Source: Oscillibacter valericigenes (lineage in GTDB: Bacteria > Bacillota > Clostridia > Oscillospirales > Oscillospiraceae). From it: a stretch of 64,000 nt of DNA. Positions 57,460-64,000 of the stretch are shown here, one piece after another. Within the stretch, counting starts at the first letter, position 1. Every line of letters starts with the position of its first letter. The notes under the pieces are model-generated. The model saw only the letters and a program-made list of their open reading frames with translations. It was not told the DNA's origin and did not search any database. Where the stretch lies: NCBI RefSeq assembly GCF_021531315.1, contig NZ_JAFBIQ010000011.1, positions 1 to 64,000 of the forward strand, in the 5' to 3' direction. Made by a program: the position numbers and the translations under genes.

Positions 57460-57990
57460 ATGAAAAAATGGCAGGAAGAACGCAACTATCGGCGCGTTCG
57501 AAGCGAAGGTGGCGAAGTCATCGCCAATATCATCACTGTAGACAGTATGGACGTAGAGGTGCCGGAGGATGTCTACCTCGCCTATGCGCAGGCAGACCGC
57601 AGGGAGCGCTACATCATGGAGGAACAGTCCTCCAGAAAACTGCTCTCTCTGGAGCAGATGGAGGAAGATGCGCTTTTGCCGGACTATGTCGGAGCAGAAA
57701 CGGCCCCCAGCGCCGAAACTGAGGCACTGGAGCGTGAGGAACTTCGGAATCTGGCAGAACAGAAGCAGATCCTTTTGCTGGCGCTACTGTCACTAAAGGA
57801 TACCGACCGGGAACTCATCAACGCCCTGTTCTTCGACGGCGCGTCTACACGGGAATGTGCCCAAAGAATGGGCGTCAGCCAGCGGGCGGTCATCAAGCGG
57901 AGAGACCGCATCCTGCGGGATCTCAAAAAGTTTTTTGAAAATTCCTCGAATAAGGGTATTCACCGAACGCAATTTTCGGGAGGACAGTGA
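57460..57990 (+). CDS. Sigma-70 region 4-like regulator of element 2
   Basis: A 176-aa protein ending in a sigma region 4 HTH (LKDTDRELINALFFDGASTR, ECAQRMGVSQRAVIKRRDRI). The N-terminal part starts MKKWQEERNYRRVRSEGG and lacks core-binding region 2. It probably regulates transfer or excision genes. GGGAG ribosome binding site lies within a hairpin (57415-57448). Confidence 0.82.
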   Translation: MKKWQEERNYRRVRSEGGEVIANIITVDSMDVEVPEDVYLAYAQADRRERYIMEEQSSRKLLSLEQMEEDALLPDYVGAETAPSAETEALEREELRNLAEQKQILLLALLSLKDTDRELINALFFDGASTRECAQRMGVSQRAVIKRRDRILRDLKKFFENSSNKGIHRTQFSGGQ

Positions 57991-58378
57991 GGGGCTCCGA
58001 ATGCCCCTCGCTGTTCCTTGAAAATTGCATACCAGCAATACGGATAACCACCCGGACAGAAGAGCGGTCCGCGCAGTGTGCGCCACGACCCGCGGGAAGC
58101 CTTGCGGCTTCCCGCGGCGAGCGATTTTACCTGCGCAGGGGCGGCGTTGGCAGCGCCGCCCGCAGAGACGCTGTTCGGGCAGATAATGAGACACAATGCA
58201 CTGGCCAGCATGAAGAGGCTGGGCTGCTCCGGGATTGAAAGCAGTAGAGATCCCGGAAATACGCCCGTGAAGGTCTTGCCGGACCTTGTCCGTATTGTTC
58301 CCCTTTCCCACCGGGGCGCGCGCTGCAAATACGGTGGAAACGAAAACAAAGCATGACAGGAAAAGAGGAAATTATCGG
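57991..58378. other. Hairpin-rich leader before the helicase gene
   Basis: No gene in 388 bases. In order it holds GAGGGGC/GCCCCTC (57989-58009), CCGCGGGAAGCC/GGCTTCCCGCGG (58090-58117), GGGCGGCG/CGCCGCCC (58139-58161), TCCGGGAT/ATCCCGGA (58228-58257) and AAGGTC/GACCTT (58270-58287). The first is probably the terminator of the sigma-like gene. The rest has no T-runs and could be a structured RNA, an origin of replication, or a regulatory leader. Confidence 0.6.
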
Positions 58379-60313
58379 ATGAATACCAACGATAACAGGC
58401 TGAAAGCCCATAAACTGATCGACCATATTTTTCAGGACCTTCTTCCCGCCCACGGTATGGCGCAGCGTCCGGAGCAGATCCAATTGAGTCACCGGATGCT
58501 GGAAGCCATGCAGAACGGGAGGATCGCCCTGTGCGATGCCGGGACGGGCATCGGCAAGACCTACGCTTATCTGGCGGCTGCCACGGCAGCGTCTGCTTTC
58601 CCGACAGGGCAGATCGCCCGCCCCATCATCATTTCCACTTCCAGTATCGCGCTGCAAAACGCGGTGCTGACGGAGTATCTGCCGCTGCTGTCCTGCGTCC
58701 TAATGGCGGACGGGATTCTTACCAAGCCACTGAAAGCGGTCATCCGCAAAGGAAAAAGCCATTATGTCTGCGACGAGCGGCTGGACAGACGGCTGCGTCA
58801 GGTAAACCTTGGAAAGAAAAATCCGGAAGCGTTGGCAGCGCTCCGGACTCTTAGGGAAACGCTGGACATGGACAGAGTTTCTCATCTCAGCGGCTATGAC
58901 CGGGAGCGTGTCTGCGTACCGCAGGTCTGCGACTGCAAGCAGAGGGACTGCCGATATCAGCGGTTCCTCAAGACCTGCGACAAAGATCAATTTTTGTTTC
59001 AAATCTGCAATCATAATTTGCTGGTGGCAGACGCCATCCACCGCAGCGAGGGAAAACGCCCCATCTTCCCGGAGCACAGCATCATCATCGTGGATGAAGC
59101 CCATAAGCTCCCGGAAACCGCACAACAGATGCTGGGTGTGACGTTGGCGGCCGAAGAGATACGAAACCTTATCCTTCAGCTAAAAGAGGAACGGTACTTA
59201 CTGGCGGCAGAAATGCTGGAGGACAGCACCGGCCCTCTGCTGCGCAAGCTGGCGCAGCCCAGAGAGGAAGCGGAGCCGGTGGAAGCCTGTTTGCGATTGC
59301 TGACCGCGCCATCCTGCACACTGCCCATCATCCAGCGGCAGATCGGCAGCCTGCTCTCCCCGCTGGGAAGCCGCCAGCTGAATACGGTGCTGGACGCGGT
59401 CAAGCTGTTCACCAGTTCCCAGACAGATATGATTTTTTACACTGCCGAAGATGTCAGCACAGGCGGCACCATGCTGTGCGCCGCGGCTGATGACATCACG
59501 CAGCGGATGAAAAAGATCCTGTGGCAGCCGGATCAGGCGTTTGTTCTGACCTCCGGCACCATGGCGGTGGGCAGTGATTTCCGCCGTTTCAAAACGCAGG
59601 CAGGATTGGAGAAGGGACACCGTGTCATGGAATCCGTTTCTCCATCCCCCTTTGACTACCGGAACAACTGCCTGCTCTACCTTCCGCAAATCCCGCCCCG
59701 CCAGAGAGTGGAGGATACGGATGTGTACTTTAATGAGCTGACTGCCGAGCTCGTCGGACTCATCAAAGCAGCCACCGGTCACGCGCTGGTGCTCTTTACA
59801 TCCTACGCAGCCATGTCGGCTGTGAAGGAGCGGCTGTGGGAGGAATCTCTCCCATTCCCACTGCTGACGCTGGGCCGCAACGCGCCCCACATCATCGAAC
59901 AGTTCCGGCACACGCCGGGAGCGGTGCTGCTGGCCACCGGCGCGGCATGGGAGGGCTTTGATTTCCCCGGCGACTGTGTATCTCTGCTGGTCATCCCGCG
60001 CCTGCCTTTCGCCTATCCGGACGCCCGGAAGGAGCGGGAATTGGAGAAGTATTCTTCCCTTCACGCATTCATCCGTGAGGTAGCTGTACCGGAGATGCAG
60101 ATCAAGCTGCGCCAAGGCTTTGGACGGGCCATCCGCACGGAGAGCGATACCTGCGTCATCGCCATTCTGGATGAACGGGCCTGCCGTGGCCGCAGATACG
60201 CCCAGGCTGTGAGTGAGGCATTGCCGGAAATGCGGAGGACCGGCAGCCTGCGGGAAGTGACAAGGTTTCTGCGGGAGAAAAAGCCGGAGAGCTATTTTGA
60301 GGTGGGAAGATGA
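58379..60313 (+). CDS. DinG/XPD-like Fe-S helicase
   Basis: A 644-aa superfamily 2 helicase. Walker A is CDAGTGIGKTYAYL near residue 52, the DEAH box is IIIVDEAHKLPE near 236, and motif VI is LRQGFGRAIRTESD near 577. Between I and II lie the Fe-S cysteines (HYVCDERL and VCDCKQRDCRYQRFLKTC). Such 5'-3' helicases unwind R-loops and DNA damage structures; on conjugative elements they may help strand processing in the recipient. GAGG precedes the ATG at 58379. Confidence 0.92.
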   Translation: MNTNDNRLKAHKLIDHIFQDLLPAHGMAQRPEQIQLSHRMLEAMQNGRIALCDAGTGIGKTYAYLAAATAASAFPTGQIARPIIISTSSIALQNAVLTEYLPLLSCVLMADGILTKPLKAVIRKGKSHYVCDERLDRRLRQVNLGKKNPEALAALRTLRETLDMDRVSHLSGYDRERVCVPQVCDCKQRDCRYQRFLKTCDKDQFLFQICNHNLLVADAIHRSEGKRPIFPEHSIIIVDEAHKLPETAQQMLGVTLAAEEIRNLILQLKEERYLLAAEMLEDSTGPLLRKLAQPREEAEPVEACLRLLTAPSCTLPIIQRQIGSLLSPLGSRQLNTVLDAVKLFTSSQTDMIFYTAEDVSTGGTMLCAAADDITQRMKKILWQPDQAFVLTSGTMAVGSDFRRFKTQAGLEKGHRVMESVSPSPFDYRNNCLLYLPQIPPRQRVEDTDVYFNELTAELVGLIKAATGHALVLFTSYAAMSAVKERLWEESLPFPLLTLGRNAPHIIEQFRHTPGAVLLATGAAWEGFDFPGDCVSLLVIPRLPFAYPDARKERELEKYSSLHAFIREVAVPEMQIKLRQGFGRAIRTESDTCVIAILDERACRGRRYAQAVSEALPEMRRTGSLREVTRFLREKKPESYFEVGR

Positions 60314-60459
60314 TCGACGCAAAGAAAGAATTGCAGTATCGGCTGGCAGTCAGGATGCTGGAGCATCTGGCGGAAATCGGCCTGCTGAGTGCGGAAGAAC
60401 TGTCTTACGCCAAGAGACTGGCCAGAGAGAAATATTCCCCGCAGACTGTTTGGGAATAG
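60310..60459 (+). CDS. 49-aa SHOCT-like small protein
   Basis: A short gene whose ATG overlaps the helicase stop (ATGA). The peptide (QYRLAVRMLEHLAEIGLLSA, then LAREKYSPQTVWE) is a helix-turn-helix-sized SHOCT-like unit: a hydrophobic helix, a GLLSAEE turn and a second helix. Such tiny proteins commonly precede serine recombinases on Firmicutes elements. Function unknown. Confidence 0.75.
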   Translation: MIDAKKELQYRLAVRMLEHLAEIGLLSAEELSYAKRLAREKYSPQTVWE

Positions 60460-60527
60460 TGCTGGATATTCTGCGGATCGTGTGGTAGCTTGTGTGTTGA
60501 CAAAAAAGATACAGGGAAGTGAAAAAC

Positions 60528-62081
60528 ATGGCACAGGTAAAAATCATCGCGCCGCAGACGCGGGAAGCGGAACATCTGCGGGTGGCAGCCTACTGCCGGG
60601 TCAGTTCGGACTCCAAGGATCAGCTGCATTCCTACGCCGCCCAGATCCGCAATTATACGGAAGAGATCGCCCAGCATGACGGCTGGGAGCTGGTGGATGT
60701 GTATGCCGACGAAGGGCTGACCGGCACCCGGATGGATCAGCGGGATGACTTCAACCGCATGATGCGGGACTGCCGGAAGGGTAAGATCGACCGCATTCTG
60801 GTGAAGTCCGTATCCCGCTTCGCCCGGAATACCAGAGACTGCCTGTCCGCTCTGCGGGAGTTATCCGCCATGGGCGTCAGCGTCCGGTTTGAAAAAGAAA
60901 ATATCGACACGAAAACGCTCACCACCGAACTGATGGTGAGCGTTTCCGGTTCTCTTGCCCAGCAAGAATCCATCTCCATCTCCGCCAATCAGAAGATGAG
61001 CTATCAGCGGCGGATGGAGCGTGGGGAATTTATCACCTGCACCGCCCCTTACGGATACCGGATCGTAAATAAGAAAGATCTTGAGATCGTCCCGGAGGAA
61101 GCCACCACGGTGCGCTGGATCTTCGACGCATACCTCAAGGGGCGCAGCTCCGGATGGATCGCGGAGCAGCTGACGGCGAAAGGCATCCCCTCCCAGTCCG
61201 GCGCGGAATGCTGGAGAGAAACGGGGATTCGATACCTGCTGACCAATGAAAAGTACATCGGAGACGCTCTGAGCCAGAAATCCTACAGCTGCGGTTTCCC
61301 CTTCGTGCAGAAACGAAATCACGGGGAACGCCTGCAATACTACACGGAGAACTCCCACCCAGCTATCATAGACAGGGACACCTTTGAGCGGGTGCAGGCA
61401 CTGCTGCAAAAGAAAGCGCAGAAAGAGAAAAAGCGCAGAGAAAAAAGCCCTCTTGCCTTAAAAATCGTTTGCGGGAACTGCGGGACGGTGTTTCAGCGCC
61501 GAAGCAGCCAGAGCGGATATGTGACCTGGGTCTGCCGAACCCACGACCGCCACGCCGCGGACTGCCCTGTAGGACGCATCCCGGAAGCGGAGATCCATGC
61601 CGCCTTCCTGCGGATGTACCACAGGCTCAAAAGCAACGCGGACATCATTCTGGCCCCGGCCCTCCGGCAGCTGAACACGCTGGACACGATCCTGCGGCAG
61701 AATCATCCGCAGGTGCTGGCCATCAACCGGGCCATCGCGGAAGCAACAGAAGAAAGCCATAAGATCAGCACTCTGCGGGCCAATGGCCTGCTGGACGCGG
61801 ATATCTGCGCCGCCCGCATGAATGCCATCAGCGCCAGACTGGCGCAGCTTCGCGGAGAACGGCGCAGGCTGACAGAGAACGAAGCGATAGACGAAACGAT
61901 GGACGCGCTCCGCAAGGTGGAGCAGACGCTTCTCAACGGACCGGAACGGCTGGACGGCTTCGATGAAGAGCTGTTCGAACGTCTGGTGGAGAAGATTATT
62001 GCAGAGTCTCAAAACCGTATCCGCTTCCGGCTTTACGGAGGCTTGGAGCTGACAGAACAATGTGAGGTGGCGGCAAGATGA
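60528..62081 (+). CDS. Large serine recombinase 1
   Basis: A 517-aa serine site-specific recombinase. The catalytic domain has AAYCRVSSDSKDQ (Ser26), SRFARNTRDC and a resolvase-type E-helix; then the recombinase domain (APYGYRIVNKK, IRYLLTNEKYIGD), a zinc ribbon (CGNCGTVF) and a coiled coil. It would excise and integrate the element. The ATG at 60528 follows GGGAAGTG. Confidence 0.95.
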   Translation: MAQVKIIAPQTREAEHLRVAAYCRVSSDSKDQLHSYAAQIRNYTEEIAQHDGWELVDVYADEGLTGTRMDQRDDFNRMMRDCRKGKIDRILVKSVSRFARNTRDCLSALRELSAMGVSVRFEKENIDTKTLTTELMVSVSGSLAQQESISISANQKMSYQRRMERGEFITCTAPYGYRIVNKKDLEIVPEEATTVRWIFDAYLKGRSSGWIAEQLTAKGIPSQSGAECWRETGIRYLLTNEKYIGDALSQKSYSCGFPFVQKRNHGERLQYYTENSHPAIIDRDTFERVQALLQKKAQKEKKRREKSPLALKIVCGNCGTVFQRRSSQSGYVTWVCRTHDRHAADCPVGRIPEAEIHAAFLRMYHRLKSNADIILAPALRQLNTLDTILRQNHPQVLAINRAIAEATEESHKISTLRANGLLDADICAARMNAISARLAQLRGERRRLTENEAIDETMDALRKVEQTLLNGPERLDGFDEELFERLVEKIIAESQNRIRFRLYGGLELTEQCEVAAR

Positions 62082-62887
62082 TCAACCGCAAGGTGTTATA
62101 CGGCTATCAGATCCAAAACGGTACGTTGGAAATCGTGCCGGAGGAGCAGCGGGCCGTCAGTATGGTCTTTACGCTCTATAACGCCGGGGCTTCCTATCAG
62201 GCCATCTCGGACGCCTTGAACCGGCAGGACGTTCCGTATTGCCGGGAAGTGCCGCTCTGGAACAAGCATAAGGTAAAGCGCCTTTTGGAAAATCCCCGTT
62301 ACACCGGTAAGGAGGGATACCCCATACTGGTGGAAGCGGATATTTTCCAAGCGGCGCAGGAAAAGACGGCGGAAAAGAATGCCAGGAAGCAGTCCCACGG
62401 AGAGAAGCCTGCCATTGCGCGGTTGACTCCATACTTCCGCTGCACATGCGGCGGGAAGATGACCCGGCTGGGCGGCGGCTGGCAGAACAGCGGCAAGCTG
62501 TATCTGAGATGCGAAGGCTGCGGGAATACCGCGGTCATGGACATGGATGCGACGGTAAACGGGATCGTCCGTCAGTTCCGGGACCATGAACAGCCCAGCT
62601 GCACCGCCTACACGCCCTCTGCGGAGGTCATGCGGCTGGACAATGCCATCAACCGGGGGCTGGAGCAGCCAGACTCGCCGGAAGTGGTGATGGCGCTGAT
62701 CCTGCAGGGTGCGGCAGCGCGGTATGCCTGCTGTCCAGAGCCGTCTGCCGAATCTGAGCCGTCAGATAGTCTGACAGAGGCGGATTGGAGACACTTCCAA
62801 CGAGCGGTTTCCCATATCACCATCTCACAGGATACCGAAGCAACTCTTATATTTACGGATAAAAAAGCGACAGGAAAGGATGAATGA
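62078..62887 (+). CDS. Recombinase-like protein without catalytic domain
   Basis: A 269-aa protein matching only the DNA-binding half of large serine recombinases: MINRKVLYGYQIQNGTLEIV at the start, VKRLLENPRYTGKEGYPILV, then a zinc ribbon (YFRCTCGGKM, LRCEGCGN). There is no YxRVS motif, so it cannot cut DNA itself. Coupled by ATGA overlap to recombinase 1 and followed by recombinase 3, it may be a directionality factor or a third subunit. Confidence 0.88.
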   Translation: MINRKVLYGYQIQNGTLEIVPEEQRAVSMVFTLYNAGASYQAISDALNRQDVPYCREVPLWNKHKVKRLLENPRYTGKEGYPILVEADIFQAAQEKTAEKNARKQSHGEKPAIARLTPYFRCTCGGKMTRLGGGWQNSGKLYLRCEGCGNTAVMDMDATVNGIVRQFRDHEQPSCTAYTPSAEVMRLDNAINRGLEQPDSPEVVMALILQGAAARYACCPEPSAESEPSDSLTEADWRHFQRAVSHITISQDTEATLIFTDKKATGKDE

Positions 62888-62890
62888 TCC

Positions 62891-64000
62891 ATGGAAGCGA
62901 CAGCAGCCACCTTAGAGCGGCGGGTGCGGGTGATCCCCGCAACCAGAAAACCGGAAGAACTGCACAGAGACCATGACGGAAAAATGCGCGTAGCGGCCTA
63001 CTGCCGCGTCTCGACGGACAGCGAAGAGCAGCTCAACAGCTATGAGGCGCAAAAGACCTACTACACCCAGAAGATCCAAGACAGCCCGGACTGGGAGATG
63101 GCAGGGATCTATGCCGATGAGGGCATCTCAGGCACCAGCCTGAAAAAACGGACGCAGTTCAACAAGATGATCACCGCCTGCAAGCGGGGACACATCGACC
63201 TCATCATCACCAAGTCCCTCTCCCGCTTTGCCAGAAACACGGTGGATTGTCTGGATACGGTGCGGCTCCTGAAAGCAAACGGCATTGGGGTGTACTTCGA
63301 GAAGGAAAACATCAACACCCTCACGGAATCCAGCGAATTTCTCATCACCCTGTTCAGCGGCTTCGCCCAGGCGGAATCCGAGTCTCTCAGCAAGAATGTC
63401 GCATGGGGAAAGCAGAAGAGCGCGGAGGCGGGAAAGGTTACCTTCCAGTACAAAAAGATGCTGGGATACCGGAAGGGGGCGGACGGACAGCCGGAGATCG
63501 TACCGGAGGAAGCGGAGATCATCCGCCGCATTTACCACAGGTATCTGGACGGCTGCACCCTGGGACAGATCAAGCGGGAGCTGGACGATGACGGTGTTCC
63601 CACCGCACAGGGTGTAGAGCGCTGGTCTCCCTCCATCATCCACAATATCCTGACCAATGAAAAGTACATTGGAGACGCCCTGCTGCAGAAAACCTATGTG
63701 ACGGACTGCATCAACAAAAAGGTCAAAAAGAACCGTGGTGAACGCACGATGTACTATGTGGAGAACAGCCATCCGGCCATTGTCTCAAGGGACCTGTTCA
63801 ATCAGGTGCAGCAGGAGATGACGCGCCGGTCCAGCAAACGGAAGGTGCTGCAAAAGAGCGGAAAAACGGAACTTGGGAAATACTCCGGCAAATACGCTCT
63901 GACAGAATTGTTGGTGTGCGGCGAGTGTGGCTCCCCCTACAAGCGGGTCACATGGGCCAGAAATGGGAAAAAGCGCATCGTGTGGCGCTGTGTCTCCCGG
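62891..64000 (+). CDS. Large serine recombinase 3 (partial at window edge)
   Basis: The first 370 residues of a large serine recombinase: AAYCRVSTDSEEQ (Ser41), SRFARNTVDCLDTV, LTNEKYIGDALLQK and the start of the zinc ribbon (LLVCGECGSPYKRV). It differs clearly from recombinase 1 and so is not a recent duplicate. The gene runs past the window end; ATG 62891 lies four bases after the previous stop. Confidence 0.93.
   Translation, partial: MEATAATLERRVRVIPATRKPEELHRDHDGKMRVAAYCRVSTDSEEQLNSYEAQKTYYTQKIQDSPDWEMAGIYADEGISGTSLKKRTQFNKMITACKRGHIDLIITKSLSRFARNTVDCLDTVRLLKANGIGVYFEKENINTLTESSEFLITLFSGFAQAESESLSKNVAWGKQKSAEAGKVTFQYKKMLGYRKGADGQPEIVPEEAEIIRRIYHRYLDGCTLGQIKRELDDDGVPTAQGVERWSPSIIHNILTNEKYIGDALLQKTYVTDCINKKVKKNRGERTMYYVENSHPAIVSRDLFNQVQQEMTRRSSKRKVLQKSGKTELGKYSGKYALTELLVCGECGSPYKRVTWARNGKKRIVWRCVSR

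Overview
The window looks like accessory DNA of a moderately GC-rich gut-type Clostridia (Firmicutes), probably Oscillospiraceae/Ruminococcaceae-like. The basis is family level only: strong AGGAGG ribosome binding sites, SLH-anchored surface proteins, a cohesin/dockerin pair, a Firmicutes-type (MPF-FA) type IV secretion system, sigma-like regulators and large serine recombinases. I cannot name a genus. Almost the whole window is two mobile elements lying side by side.

Element 1 (left edge to about 12.46 kb) ends at a displaced 3' half of a tRNA-Thr(GGT) gene (12420-12464). This is the classic scar of tyrosine-integrase insertion; the intact tRNA and the integrase should lie left of the window. 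It carries, on the minus strand, a mobilization/replication module: a sigma-like protein, a hypothetical, a replication-initiator-like winged helix protein, an excisionase-like HTH protein with an internal tandem duplication, a candidate oriT, a relaxosome accessory protein and a C-terminally truncated MobP-type relaxase. Its cargo is a LysR-controlled operon (opine-dehydrogenase-like enzyme, fused TRAP permease, TAXI binding protein, YcxB-like protein, MmgE/PrpD protein) that looks like an uptake-and-catabolism unit. A MntA/HepT toxin-antitoxin pair sits just inside the att site.

Between the elements (12.46-14.1 kb) are terminators and a DUF4300-like lipoprotein gene.

Element 2 (about 14 kb to beyond 64 kb) is a large integrative conjugative element. 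In order: toprim/DUF3991 protein and an SLH surface protein; maintenance genes (SSB, ParB-like, ParM-like plus a small partner); a modification/metabolism block (C5 cytosine methyltransferase, amidoligase and gamma-glutamylcyclotransferase, SAM synthetase, HU, PAPS-reductase-like PP-loop protein, beta-helix protein, deoxyribosyltransferase-like protein, beta-class DNA methyltransferase); an oriT hairpin cluster, MobC, relaxase and PcfB; the T4SS genes (VirD4, VirB2-like pilin, VirB6-like, PrgI, VirB4, NlpC/P60 hydrolase); a surface cargo island on the minus strand; regulators (serine resolvase, XRE, WYL, ImmR/ImmA-like pair, sigma-like); a DinG-type helicase; and three consecutive large serine recombinase genes, the middle one without a catalytic domain and the last cut by the window edge.

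The most unusual content is the surface island at 43.0-53.4 kb: an SLH-anchored single-cohesin protein next to a 2462-residue secreted protein that ends in a dockerin and carries phosphodiester-glycosidase, metallophosphatase and CotH-kinase domains. This looks like a two-component, cellulosome-like surface complex moved by conjugation, but with phosphate/sugar-phosphodiester chemistry in place of cellulases.
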